From Yamagishiella unicocca (lineage: Eukaryota; Chlorophyta; Chlorophyceae; Chlamydomonadales; Volvocaceae), in the NCBI GenBank assembly GCA_003116995.1, contig BDSL01000041.1, positions 558,001 to 622,000 of the forward strand: DNA of 64,000 nucleotides. The letters are read 5' to 3'. A program made the translations under genes and the position numbers. Position 1 is the stretch's first letter, and every line of letters begins with the position of its first letter. The notes under the pieces were generated by a model. It made no database searches, was not told the DNA's origin, and saw only the letters and a program-made list of their open reading frames with translations. Of this stretch, positions 48,612 through 59,249 are shown in pieces.

Positions 48612-50546
48612 TCAGTCCTGCAGCGGCACCAGCTTCTGCACCAGCGCCAGCAGCTTGTGCTTCTGCCTGGCCTGCGGCGGCGTGCGTGCAGGGGTGTGCA
48701 GCGGCAGGGCGCACAGGGCTGCTGGGCCGTTGGCTGAGTGTCCGTGCACACACGCACACGACTCGATTCAAGAGTCAAGACACGCAAACACGACAAACCG
48801 CACAGCAGCTGCGTGGAAAGCATCAGTGTCCCGCAAACCCCCATGTTTCCGACCCCTTACACTGGCAGGTGCACGCTGCGCGCTGCCACCTGCCGCGCCT
48901 CGCGCCCAGCGCGGACGGGGAGGTGGCATGGTTCTTCGGGTGAAGGAAATGGAAGGAGGAAGGGGATGCGACGAGGGGGAGGGCACGGGAGGTGGAAAGG
49001 GCGCGGGAGGAGGAAAGGGGACAGACAAGGACAGTGGCACCAGCGTGATCGTCATCTCACGGCTGTAACGCTCCTGCCACTCCTGCGTCCTGACAGGGGA
49101 CATACGCCTGCGTTCTTTCAGCGGACACGCACTTCCAGCCCAATGCTACCGTGTCCTGTCTACCTGACATCCCCTACCTATCTGTCCCGCCGCGAAATTC
49201 AGTCCCCCACCCTACCCCGCCCTGTCTAGGACTGGGACCGGACCGCGATGGCCGCTCTCCCATTGCGCACCAACTCCCACAGTTTTCCTGCTAGCGCCCA
49301 AAACCGATTCTGCGAAAACTTTACGTGCGTCGCGTGGGGTCCTCGCTCCCTTTCGTCTCGCCGTAGCCGATATAGCTTAGCCGCCAAAGGTCATATTACG
49401 ACCTTCGGCTTTCGTATCCCCAACCCAGTTCTCCAGCATGCATCTCAAAACTTCTGTTTTAAACGTTTCTTTTCGGACATCCACGGGTTTCCCTCGAAAC
49501 CCGCCCTGTGCATCAGTTGCCCCATGCCAGTCCGCCATCCCTCCCGAGGTCATTTGGGTAGTGACGAACGCATCTTACACAGGATTCCCCGCAGCCATTC
49601 CCAGATGCCTAGCCGAACCTTCTCTTCTGTTTGCGACCCCCATGGGCTCAGCCATGGACGCAACGCATTGTTGCCGATGCGCAATACGAATGTGGTTGCA
49701 GTCATGCAGCAGTCAGGAGAGCAACCTGCAAGTCCTGCTCCAACCCATCCCCCTGTGGGGCCGGTACGCGTCTACACATGGTCGACATGCGGCAGAAACC
49801 ACCAAGCCAAATGCGCTCCATTCCCCTATGTGCAAAGCCGCCGCCGCCCTGTTCTGCCACAGCCTGCTGGCACCGACCTCGTCATAGTGCTAGGGTTGGC
49901 ACCCGCATTGGAGTGCGCTCCTCAAAACGCCCTCGACAGGATCCTCACGAGTTCAGAGGCGTTGCTACACGCCTCAAATGCGGGCGCCAACCCTAGCACT
50001 ATGACGAGGTCGGTGCCAGCTGCCAGCAGGCTGTGGCAGAACAGGGCCCAGCCGACCCCAATGATCGCTGTCCACGTCTGCGGAGCGGGAGGCACCGAAC
50101 ATCAAGATCGTGGTCAGACCCCTGACGAACGTCGAAGCCCCTTGATCAGCATGCTCGTAGGGGCCAGCGTTCGAAGTGCCGAAGCGTAGAATTGCCACAT
50201 GAGCACCACGATGGTGAGAGCCGCCACCCCCGCCACCTGCGCGGTCGACCTCTGCCATCAACACACGCAATCTCCGCAAGGTTTGGAACATACGTGTGCA
50301 CACACACACGGGCTGCGAACGCACTCATTGCGCACTCACCACGCGCGCCCAGGTGTCCCGCGTCTCCGCCGCGTCCGCCCGCGCCTTCTCCGCGTCCGCC
50401 CGCGCCTTCTCCGCGTCCCGCGCCTTCTCCGCCTCCTCCGCCCGCGCCTTCTCCCGCAACTCCGCCCGGGAAGCGGCTGCAGCCGGCAGCGGCGCCGCAG
50501 AGCTCACCACCGCCAGCGCCACGCACACGCCCCGACGGCAGCTTGA
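48612..50546 (-). CDS. Membrane protein with coiled coil, partial model
   Basis: Four exons fit with phase 0 at both ends: 50546-50340 (69 aa), 50236-50120 (39 aa), 50077-49949 (43 aa) and a terminal exon 48671-48612 (ARQKHKLLALVQKLVPLQD and stop). The first has a hydrophobic stretch (VCVALAVVSSAAPLPAAAA) followed by repeats of the type AEKARADAEKARADA, a charged coiled coil. The second and third have hydrophobic segments (VAGVAALTIVVLMWQFY and TAIIGVGWALFCHSLLAAG). The 1.3 kb between exon three and the terminal exon may hide more exons, and the link between them is an inference from phase. The start codon is not found. No family is recognised. An inverted copy of part of exon three lies just downstream (see hairpin). 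Confidence 0.5.
49846..50047. repeat. Long hairpin: inverted copy of an exon segment
   Basis: Arm 49846-49909 is the reverse complement of arm 49977-50047, nearly perfect apart from a 7-nt stretch (AGCTGCC) present only in the second arm. The loop is 67 bp. The second arm lies within the third exon of the membrane-protein gene (minus strand). Confidence 0.93.
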
Positions 50547-51029
50547 CTATAAGCAGGTAAGCAGAGGGCGCGATTAACAGGGTATGAGCGTAGCCTTTAG
50601 CGCGCGAGCGTTGTCAGCATCATGGGGCTGCCAGCCTTGTCAGCATCATGAGGCTTCCAGCCTTGACTTTCAAGAATCAGCACGGCCGGCTATCCTTGCG
50701 GCCACAAACAAAGTGAGCTTACCGGCGAAAGGCGCTGCGCCGGGAACCGACGCGAGCCGAGAGCCGCGCTGGCCATTCCCAGCTGTGCTCCAGCAGCCCT
50801 AAAGGCTCCTTGGATGCAGTTGGGCTACTACACGGGCAGGAGCTTAATAAGTTCGAGCGCCGGAAGCGTTGACGCGAAGCAGCAGCAGGACGTGGAATGT
50901 TGCGATCAAAGTCAAGCCAAGTCAGGTCATATCATAGTTGCGCTATGTGGTAGGCGAGGTGAGGCGAGGTGAGTAGTGAGTTTGTTTGTGCACGCTGTAT
51001 CATGGGAGTAAGAGTTGAGCGGCGGCACA
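50547..51029. other. No gene recognised
   Basis: Short direct repeats occur (CAGCCTTGTCAGCATCATG-like near 50610-50655; GAGGCGAGGTGAGGC-like near 50955). The 5' end of the minus-strand membrane-protein gene may begin here, but no start codon or exon can be supported. Confidence 0.35.
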
Positions 51030-51214
51030 GGCACGCTAGGGGGAACTTGCGAGTGACGTACTTGGACGATGTGTGAGAGAATGTATCTTCCTCAATCCTT
51101 TGTTTCTTGCATTTCTAAATTGAGCCAGATGGAGCTTGTAACGACCTAAGAAGGCTAATGAAAATCGCGCCGCATTTCATGACGATTTACAAGGGACTGG
51201 CGGGAAGACGCATT
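51030..51214 (+). repeat. Left 185-bp inverted repeat
   Basis: Matches 55421-55237 reversed, with only a few differences (for example CGCGCCGCATTT here against CGCGTCGCATTT there). Confidence 0.93.
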
Positions 51215-51301
51215 AGGGGTGTTTCTATGGGCTTTCCTACGGCCGAAACCACATTCTACGCGTTTCTATGGAGATGCTCGTCCCACCGTCGCGTGGGAAA
51301 A

Positions 51302-51347
51302 GTTCCTACTTTCCTACGGCCAGGGTGGCCGGGTAGGAAAGTAGGAA
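51302..51347. repeat. Short hairpin
   Basis: GTTCCTACTTTCCTAC is followed after a short GC loop by its reverse complement GTAGGAAAGTAGGAAC. It could be a small foldback element or a structured RNA segment. It lies 88 bp inside the left inverted repeat. Confidence 0.8.
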
Positions 51348-51649
51348 CGCGTAGGAATTTGTAATGTGGAGCTGGTGGAGCCAGTGGAGCATCATAATTA
51401 GTTAGTTTCTTGGGCCCCCTGGAACTTCCCTGTGATCGACGAACGCGGGCTTTTCCATTGGCCATTTGGCTCAAAGCGTAGCATATAGATAATGCATCAG
51501 GGGTCGAAGGCGGGTAGCGCGGAAAACGTAGTTAACGCATTCTAGCCACAGTTGTCTGAAATTATCCTTGGCAATGATTTATACTGCTTAATTAAAAGCA
51601 GTTGTTAAGTTGGCGATGCCTTAGATACCTTATCGAGTCATCCGACGCC

Positions 51650-52760
51650 ATGGACCCACACTGGGCGTTCAATGCCCCAAACCCCGGAGAATACCAGGCA
51701 GGGCTTTCTAATAACATGTTTGCGGAATTTCCGGCCTCGAATCCGATGTCTGGTTCGTTACAGCTGCCGCTTGTGGGCATGAGCCACCTACCACAGCTAA
51801 ACTTCGGAACGGTCGGGCTCCCTCAGAACTTCGCGCTGCGATCAGGCGAAATTCCTGCGCAGCACCTTACCGGAGCACCTCAGGACGGCACCACCCTCCC
51901 GGTGCAAATGTACTTCGGGAGCCAGTCGTCTTCCATACCCGACGTCTTTCGGACTGCACAACCGCTGGGGTCCCAGGTCGCACACTCTGTGCCAATCACT
52001 CGGGAGGTTCAGGCAGCAAGCACTGGTCTGCCTCCGTTGCCTTCAAGTGGGCGTGGGCGCGGGCGGGGGCGGGGGCGTTCAGACGCAGCACTGTCTGCCA
52101 GAGGCGCAGGGCGGGGAAGGAGCGCTTCCGTGCACACAAGGTCAGATAACACCTCGGGCGGTGGTAGCAGGAAGAAGCGCAGCAGGAGTGCTGACAGCAA
52201 CAGCCAGAGCGCTTTCAGCGGTGAGGGAGATGAGGGTGATGATGGTGACGATGACTGCATCGAGAGCGAGGAGGGTGACGGCATGGGACGGGGCAGGGGT
52301 GATTCCCGTTGGAATGACGAACAGCGGATTGTCTTCCTGGACATCGTGGCTTCACGCCTGAAGAGGAAGCCCCAGAGCTTCCGTGAAAACGTCATGGACG
52401 GCAATAACATGGACTGGCCGGACATGGCCACCGAGTTTAACAGGTAAATAAGGCCCTGAGAACAGGATAAGTACTTAGTCATGCTAGCCGAAGCACCGAA
52501 GTACATAAGCAACCATTTCACCAAAGAACGCCACGCTCGCCCCACCCTACCTGCTTTATAGGCTGACGGGGCTCAAGCGGACGGCCGATGCATTGAGTGG
52601 GCAGTACGGTCAGCTGAGGCGCTCTGCCCAGATGATTTTGGGCTACAGGAAGTACTCGTCTGGCAGGGCTCCATGGTATGACCTCTCACAGGCCGAGAAG
52701 AAAAAGTCCGCCATGGAGACCATTCCTTGGAACTACGCAGAACAGTTGATAAGAAATTAA
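51650..52760 (+). CDS. Myb/SANT-like DNA-binding protein, probably transposon-encoded
   Basis: Two exons, 51650-52443 and 52562-52760, give 330 aa. The N-terminal half is Gln/Pro/Ser-rich without known domains. A (GR)n stretch at about 139-147 and a basic patch (GSRKKRSRS) precede an acidic run. The C-terminal 115 residues match the Myb/SANT-like fold: RWNDEQRIVFLDIVASRLK, DMATEFNRLTGLKRTADALSG, YGQLRRSAQMILGYRKYSSG and APWYDLSQAEKKKSAME, with the spaced Trp and Leu residues of such domains. These proteins often accompany PIF/Harbinger-type transposases, where they bind the element ends. TGTAA follows the stop by 4 nt. A domesticated host regulator is the alternative. Confidence 0.8.
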
Positions 52761-52764
52761 TAAA

Positions 52765-52769
52765 TGTAA
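52765..52769 (+). terminator. Poly(A) signal TGTAA of the Myb/SANT-like gene
   Basis: TGTAA starts 5 nt after the last base of the stop codon, unusually close for a 3' UTR. Confidence 0.55.
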
Positions 52770-52940
52770 GCTGATTAGATTATGGAATAATGGAGGAGCT
52801 GTCACTGTACACCTGGGACCACCCGTACCTTATGCAAGTATGCAAGTAAAATACCTTGTGCGAATTAACACAGCGCGAAGGAAATGATAAGCAAGCTTTA
52901 ATTATCGGTGAAAGGCGCGTTAGATAGCCAGAGGCTGCAC

Positions 52941-53244
52941 AGTAACAGCGAACCGGAGCCCTCGGGTCTAGTCGGGTCGGACGGGGCTCTGGGCCGGCAG
53001 TCGGGGAGCTACCATCGAAACGCGCGAGCCCATATCTCCCCAGCGCCAACGAATCTAGCAAAACCGCGTACACCACCGTTCTCAGAAGGTCACAAATATT
53101 ATGACAGTGTTCGTAACTCAAATCAGCCAACGGGAGCCCTTGGGTCGGATGGGCCTGTTGGGAGGCCGTCTGGCAGCAACACGCGAGCCTGTATCCCCCC
53201 AGCGCCAACGAATCTAGCAAAACCGCGCGCACCACCATTCTCAA
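52941..53244. repeat. Two diverged direct repeats of about 130 bp
   Basis: Segments 52941-53080 and 53116-53244 share CGCCAACGAATCTAGCAAAA, the framing GGAGCCCT(C/T)GGGTC and an ending CACCACC(G/A)TTCTC. They lie downstream of the Myb/SANT-like gene within the putative transposon. Confidence 0.88.
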
Positions 53245-53938
53245 AGGGGTGCAATTACGTCAGCTAACAAGACGATTGTTGATTTTCTCCTTTCATTCTA
53301 GGTTGACCAAGGGGACCTCTGTGATGTCATCCCTTGGTTGCCGCTGCCAGGACTGCACTGGATAGGAGTGGATGTGTACAGCGATCACCTGCAATCCGCT
53401 GGCCCAGATGGCAGCGGGATCCTGGTATCGATTCGAGCACGAGCGGCTTGAGCATATCCCGGCCATCCACAGCTGAGGCGCCCTGTTGTTGTGCTATTGC
53501 AGCTGCAGTGGATGTGGATGCTCGCTGTTGTCCCCCTACCCTCCGCTGCTTCTCCCCCCACCGTACGTCACTGCGGCAGGTGTGTCAAGAGGCATTTCTC
53601 GTATCAGATCTGGCAACTCTTCCATCTTCTGATCGACAAGCAAGGGACCTCTGCTCAGCAGAGAAAGTTGACCCACACTGATTGTATGCGCGTCCAAGCG
53701 ACTCAACAGCAGCCGTGGAAACAGCAGAGTGTGCTTCCAGCAGCATTGCCTTCGCACCCTGACACCGTGCCGCGCAGTTCCCTTTCTCCGAGTGATAGGA
53801 TAGCAGCGGTCATGCCATGGCTTCCAGCGCTCCTGCGGACACACTCGGCTTGGTGGCTGCGTGAAGGATGCTGGAGATGCCACCAACGCCGCCTGCACTA
53901 CTTCATTGACGATACCGAGCTCATGAGCACGGGCGGCT
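53245..53938. other. Possible coding remnants, unassigned
   Basis: After a good acceptor (TTTCATTCTAG, near 53300) the plus strand reads VDQGDLCDVIPWLPLPGLHW and stays open about 48 codons. On the minus strand a frame is open across the region. Neither shows a recognised transposase domain. Confidence 0.3.
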
Positions 53939-54976
53939 TCATGCATGGGCGCCTGAGCGGCGGCAACGACCAATTGAGGGCCACGGCCGTCCATTGATAA
54001 GCGGCCAGCGGCCTGGCGCCCCCTCCCGCCGCTGTGATGCGATTTCCCACGCACCCCTGCGGCCACGCCCACGAGTTGACTGCTCATCACTAGCAGCAGT
54101 TGATGGCTCACCAGCCGCATCACCGTCAGCGACGGCTCCGCTAATGGAAGTGGGCGCCGGGGCTTGGGCTCCGGCGGCTTGGGCACTGGCGCCGGCGGCT
54201 TGGGCACTGGCGCCGGTGGCTTGGGCTCCAGCACCGGCGGCTAGGGCGCCTGCGCCTGCGCCGGCGCCTCCACTGACTGCAGCAAACATGGCAGCGACCG
54301 TGGGGTTGTTGGTGGTGGCGGCGGAAGCAGCAGCGATCAAGGCCACGACAGTGTTGAGGTCCAGGGAGATGCCGGCGATCGTGGCGGCGACGGCGGCAAT
54401 GGCAGCGATGTTGATGGGGCCAGCATTCGTCATGGAGGCGGCGCTGGTGGCCAATGTGGTATCGGTTACAGGCCGCTGAACGCGAGCTGCTGCTGCTGTG
54501 CGAACACACACCGTGAATGCCCGAAAAATACGACAGCTGCACCACGGTAGGCTGGAGGCATGAATGACAACTGTGGCTTTGACCGCCGATGGTTCCAGAC
54601 CATGGCCGCCCTCAGAGGATTTTGCAGCAGCCCGCTCTACCACAGCGCCGATGCATGTGAGGCTGCAGAAGCGGAACACCACCGTTCAACTCCCCTGCAA
54701 CTGGAGGCGCTCAACCAAGCGGCTGTTGGCCGTGTCCAAGAAGGCCTTCGCGCCAGCAATTATGCCTTCCACTGCCAGCTGCCGTGAACATCATTTGCGT
54801 TCGCAATCAAGGCAGCGTCTGGTGAGGGCATTCATCACTACGCATACCCAGCCTGCAGTTGCAATGCAGGTGCTGTCCCGCACGCACACCACATGAGTAA
54901 GTTGAGAGAGGCGCCAGTTGGACTGCTTCCGCCGCCCAACCCACTTCTTGCTCCCGTGGACGTCGGCGATGCCCAA
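53939..54976 (-). other. Minus-strand Ala-rich coding candidates
   Basis: Plausible exons are 54778-54691 (LAVEGIIAGAKAFLDTANSR, preceded by a GGCAG acceptor) and an Ala/Thr-rich frame around 54480-54250 (TLATSAASMTNAGPINIAAI, later repeats of the type AQATGASAQAAG). Upstream, 54976-54791 reads IADVHGSKKWVGRRKQSNWR. Splicing among them is not resolved and no family is recognised. They would be transcribed towards the Myb/SANT-like gene. Confidence 0.3.
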
Positions 54977-55236
54977 ACCAGCAGCCGTGGGGCAATCAAG
55001 TAATCATCATAGTCCTCGGATGCACATTCTAAGATAAATCCCAGGCTCCTGAAATATGCTATTCATATTCCTTATTGTTTTCCTGGCTTCCGGACATAGG
55101 GTTGGATGGCGACTATACTTGCACACGGTACGTCAGGGAGACAAGACAAGCACGCTTTGCTACGCCTTTCATAACCATTCACATGCAAATTTTTAAAGAC
55201 TCTTGCGTCAACAAATATACTTAACGATATCCAAGG

Positions 55237-55421
55237 AATGCGTCTTCCCGCCAGTCCCTTGTAAATCGTCATGAAATGCGACGCGATTTTCATTAGCCTT
55301 CTTAGGTCGTTACAAGCTCCATCTGGCTCAATATAGAAATGCAAGAAACAAAGGATTGAGGAAGATACATTCTCTCACACATCGTCCAAGTACGTCACTC
55401 GCAAGTTCCCCCTAGCGTGCC
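55237..55421 (-). repeat. Right 185-bp inverted repeat
   Basis: Reverse complement of 51030-51214; the outer end is at 55421. Confidence 0.93.
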
Positions 55422-55857
55422 GCTACCTTGAGCGGCCTTCGCCCTTCGGCCCGACCCCAGTGTGGGGCGCGCAAAACACAAAGTTTTTTTACAAGGTCGG
55501 GGAGCATAGCGCTTGCATAGCTGCATAGCTGCGACGCAGGGCTACGCAACGGTATGCTTGGAATGCAAAGCAGCGGTCGCCGTTAGGCTGGAGCACGCTG
55601 AAGCGGCCCCCAACGCGCTGAACCCGAGGATGCGCTAAGTAGACGGGCCCGTAGTCCGTGCCTATGCTGTTGTTCATGTTGAAGGCGCAAGCGCCCACGG
55701 GATGCGGAGGGGTCATTGCGGGTCGGGCCGGGTCATCGCGGGGTCGGGTCATTGCGGGCCCCCGTGCTCGCACGTCGCACCCCGCCCCGTCCGGCCGTCC
55801 CCCCCCCTCCCCAGGTTGAACTGGGGATCCACGGGTTTCCCTCGAACCCCTCCCCAG

Positions 55858-57767
55858 GTTGAACTGATGTCGCTGCTCAACCACGACCCGATGCTGGGAT
55901 GCCAGCTGCTGCAGGACCCCAGTGAGTCGGCGGCTGGCGCGGCGGCGACGCCGTAAGTACGGCATCAAAGATTGACCCCTCGTTTAACCAAGCGAACCGT
56001 ATCCTCTTCCAGTCTCCCTACTCGCCTCCTCCACACCCACACATACGGGTGTCCACAGACCCTCGACTCCGTGCCACTAACCTTGCCCATCCCACTTGGT
56101 CTGGATGCGGCCTCTACCTTGCGCGTTCCTCGACCCACCAGAGGGCGCGCTGTGGTCGCTGCTGGATGCGCTCCATGCGGAGGGCCTCAGCGCCAGCGCC
56201 TGCCCCCGAGTGTACCTGCGGCCCAGCCAGGTGCGTGGGTGCCTGCGAATTGTGTGTTGTGGCAGGGAGTTAAGTGTTGCAGCAGGGCCTTGCATAAGAA
56301 AGGGTGAGCAGAGTGTGAGCAGCAGCGGCTGTACCTGCGGCCCAGCCAGGTGGATAGTTGGGGGGCAGGGCTGGCACAACAGTACGGCAGACAAGGCACT
56401 GTACCCCGCATGGTGCGATGCACAGAGCGCACCAGTATGAGCAGAGGTTCAGAAATGCCGAACAAAAACGGAGCGGCGTGCGACCAGAATGAAGGGACAA
56501 CATACTCTCCTCCTCCTCCGTCCGTCCCGTCCTCCTCCCTCCCCAAGCCCCACCCTCCCTCGCCCCTGCCTCCCGCCCGCCCCCCTTTCCCACACAGGTT
56601 CCACTCCCCTGCCAGCCCCTGCCGGCGCTGCTGGCCGGCCTGGCCGCCCACCCCGGCCCCGACGGCGCCCACCCGTGCCTCGCCTGCTGCTACGGCCTGG
56701 TGGAGTCCGTCGCGGGCCTGGGCCACCAAGCCCTGAGCCACCGTCACCTGCCCCTCCCAGCCCCGCGCCCCCCAGTCCCACACCTCCATCACCCGAGCCT
56801 CCAAGCCCGGAGCCGCCAAGCCCGGAGCCGCCAAGCCCGGAGCCTCCGAGCCCCGCTCCTCCCAGCCCAGATCCTCCCTCGCCCGAGCCGCCGAGCCCGG
56901 AGCCGCCAAGCCCGGCCCCTCCCAGCCCTGCGCCACCCAGCCCTCCTCCCAGCCCAACCCCTCCCAGCCCCGCACCGCCCAGCCCGGCCCCTCCCAGCCC
57001 GGCCCCTCCCAGCCCGGGTCCCTCCCAGCCCTGCGCCACCCAGCCCTCCTCCCAGCCCGACTCCGCCCAGCCCTGCACCGCCCAGCCCTCTTCCTCCCAG
57101 CCCGGCCCCTCCCAGCCCTGCACCGCCAAATCCTCGTCCTCCCAACCCGGCCCCTCCCAGCCCTGCGCCGCCCAGCCCTCCTCCCAGCCCGACCCCTCCA
57201 AGCCCTGCTCCGCCCAGCCCTCCTCCCAGCCCGGCACCTCCCAGCCCTGCGCCGCCTAGCCCTCGGCCTCCAAGCCCCGCTCCGCCATCGCCAGCCCCAC
57301 CTGCTCCCTGCACAAAAAACGGAGCGCAAGGCACCGTCATTTGCTCGCCTCCACCGCCGCCTCCCCCTCCGAGCCCAGCGCCGCCGTCTCCTGCGCCTCC
57401 ATCTCCTCCCCCGTCCCCTGCGCCTCCGTCTCCAAGGCCTCCATCACCGAGGCCGCCAAATGGTAATGGTCGTCGTCGCATGCTTGCCGCGGCGGCCGGC
57501 GACATGCTGCACATTAAGCTAGCGGACGCCTTGGGCAGCGACACGGGCACCGAGGACCAGCCCCTAGCCACCGACAGCAAGGCTGCTGGCGCTGACGCCG
57601 CCATGAGCCGCGCGCGCCGCACGCGCCGTGACATGCAGTCAGCCACCAACGGGAGCAGCAGCGGCCGCGACGACGGTGCAGCTGTACAGGGCGCGGCTGG
57701 TGGTGTGGCGGTTGCTGCCAGCGAGACCCGCTTGCGCGGCCAATCTCGCCGCTTCCTCCGCCGCTAG
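55858..57767 (+). CDS. Ser-Pro-rich extracellular-matrix-type glycoprotein, 5' end missing
   Basis: Exons 55858-55921, 56142-56230 and 56598-57767 join in frame (21+30+389 codons and stop). The first part is non-repetitive with paired Cys ([47 protein letters not shown]). A long Ser-Pro tract follows, of the PPSPAPPSP type that in volvocine algae is hydroxylated and arabinosylated in cell-wall and matrix proteins. The C-terminal part has [15 protein letters not shown], then a Pro tract, then [12 protein letters not shown] and a basic Ser/Ala-rich tail. Between about 56725 and 57015 the Ser-Pro repeat lies in another frame, so the open frame reads Arg/Ala/Pro-rich there (see findings). No pherophorin domain could be confirmed. 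Exons upstream of 55858 and the start codon are not seen. Confidence 0.6.
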
Positions 57768-58209
57768 GTTGCATAAAAAGAGACGCCCTTTTAACTGGTT
57801 TGCGTGAATGATGTTTTTACACAACGGATGCACCATGCGCCAGGAGGCACAGGGAGCGACGAGACATGTGTTATGTGTTGCAGGTTGTGCATGATGGCGT
57901 CATCAATGACGTAGAATATGTTTTGAGTCTTATTTATTGATTACCCCCGGTCTGGAAGAATGACGATGACTGTTACAGACGATGACGATGACAGTTACAG
58001 ACACTGGATACGTACAAGCAATAAACCGTGCCTGCCGGTATGGTGCAGTGCCGCCGCTGCAGACGTTTATCAACATAGCCTGAGTGGCCTGGACGGAGCT
58101 TACGGCTCGTTATGAACGTCAATGGAGGGTTTTGAAACGAGATAACAAGCATCGTTGAGCGGGCCCCGGGGTGCAGTCCTTACATTTCTTACAGGGAGCG
58201 CATTCCATT

Positions 58210-58214
58210 TGTAA
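58210..58214 (+). terminator. Possible poly(A) signal TGTAA of the Ser-Pro-rich gene
   Basis: First TGTAA seen after the stop codon, 443 nt downstream. Confidence 0.35.
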
Positions 58215-58581
58215 GGTGCATTTCTTCACGCCTCTTAGTATGCAAAGTTACATGAGGGCGGGACGCGCGAACGCTGGGCCTCACGGGTCTGCCCCCTGCA
58301 GACCAGCTCCTACCACTCTTCTAGTCGTCTTACTGGTACGGCAGCTAGTTGGAAGGTTCGCATCCCGTAGGATGCGGCCAAGACCGCTACGAGCGAGAAC
58401 CACCGAAAGAAAGGGCGCAAGGGTCATTTCATCGGTACTTCTAGTTCGTCCACCACCCCGAGTGGGATCCTTGCCCGTACGGTGCCTCTCTGTCCCTTAT
58501 AAAGGCCCCTTCGGTGTAATACCCAGTTCGGCAAAAGACTTCAGGATGGCGTAAAATTCTGCAACAACCAGGACCCGCGTG

Positions 58582-58896
58582 CTATTTCGGATGGGCAGGG
58601 TCACCAGACCGTCCTCGCGCGCCTCGCGCGGCATACAGGCGCCTGCGGCCGCACTCCATGGCAGCTATTGCCGCCAGGCACAGAATGTCCCATACCAAGT
58701 CGCACATTCCCTCTGGCGGTTCCGCCAGCCACGGGTGTTTGCGATCTGTCTGAAAGTTAGTGTAATCCGAGATCTCCAGCCATAACGACCGCGCACCCCC
58801 GCATTCCCAGAAGTGGTGCCGGCGGTCCCCGTTGACCATGGGTTCACCGCAAGGGCAGACCGCCACATTAGGGCCACCAAGTTGGCCCCGGTGCAT
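58582..58896 (-). pseudogene. LINE 3'-end Cys-rich (zf-RVT-like) fragment
   Basis: The minus strand reads VAVCPCGEPMVNGDRRHHFW followed by ECGGARSLW, the CxCG...HHFxxC pattern found at the C-terminus of many non-LTR retrotransposon polyproteins. The frame continues through a Trp-rich tail to a stop at 58582. No reverse-transcriptase domain remains nearby, so this is a truncated remnant. Confidence 0.6.
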
Positions 58897-59249
58897 CGAG
58901 AAGCCTGGGAAGCCATCAACTGCGAGCCGGCAAAGTTATGGTCATAAGTGAATGTCGTTATCGGGGATCGGGGACAGGTGTTGGCACGGGGGTACGAGGA
59001 TGGGGCATTAGGAGGGTGTAGGTGTCGGTGTTACGAAGGGGGCCGGGTCCGAGGGGGGCCGGGGGGGTAGGGCGCTGGTACTGGAGGGCCTGTGGGTCGG
59101 GGCCATTGAAGGGCCTGGGCAAGTTGCATCGCGCCGACCTCATTTCCGCAGAGCCCCCCCACGCACTGCTACACCAATCACGGGGTTGCCCCACAGCGGC
59201 GCACTGGCCACCCATGGCCCTTGCGTGCCGGACTGCCGGTGCCGCTGCG

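Larger units (their letters stand above)
51030..55421. mobile_element. 4.4-kb segment bounded by 185-bp inverted repeats; putative DNA transposon
   Basis: The ends 51030-51214 and 55237-55421 are near-perfect reverse complements of each other (outer sequence GGCACGCTAGGGGGAACTTG). Inside are a Myb/SANT-like gene (plus strand) and Ala-rich minus-strand coding candidates. A Myb-like protein plus a second gene is the plan of PIF/Harbinger transposons, but I find no DDE transposase and no clear 3-bp target duplication (flanks ACA and GCT), so it may be non-autonomous, old, or part of the larger palindrome. Confidence 0.55.

Noticed and set aside
49248..50189. A 313-codon plus-strand open frame
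   Set aside because: It overlaps the minus-strand exons of the membrane-protein gene and runs across the hairpin; it has no domain, no coding-like composition and no supporting splice sites.
51030..55421. Assignment as a canonical PIF/Harbinger element
   Set aside because: No DDE transposase and no matching 3-bp target duplication were found, so only a putative DNA transposon is claimed.
56187..57649. Long minus-strand open frames rich in Gly, Trp or Arg opposite the Ser-Pro tract
   Set aside because: They are mirror readings of the GC-rich Ser-Pro repeat and show only its periodicity.
58330..58400. tRNA-like A/B boxes (GGTTCGCATCC)
   Set aside because: Spacing between the boxes is too short and no cloverleaf forms.
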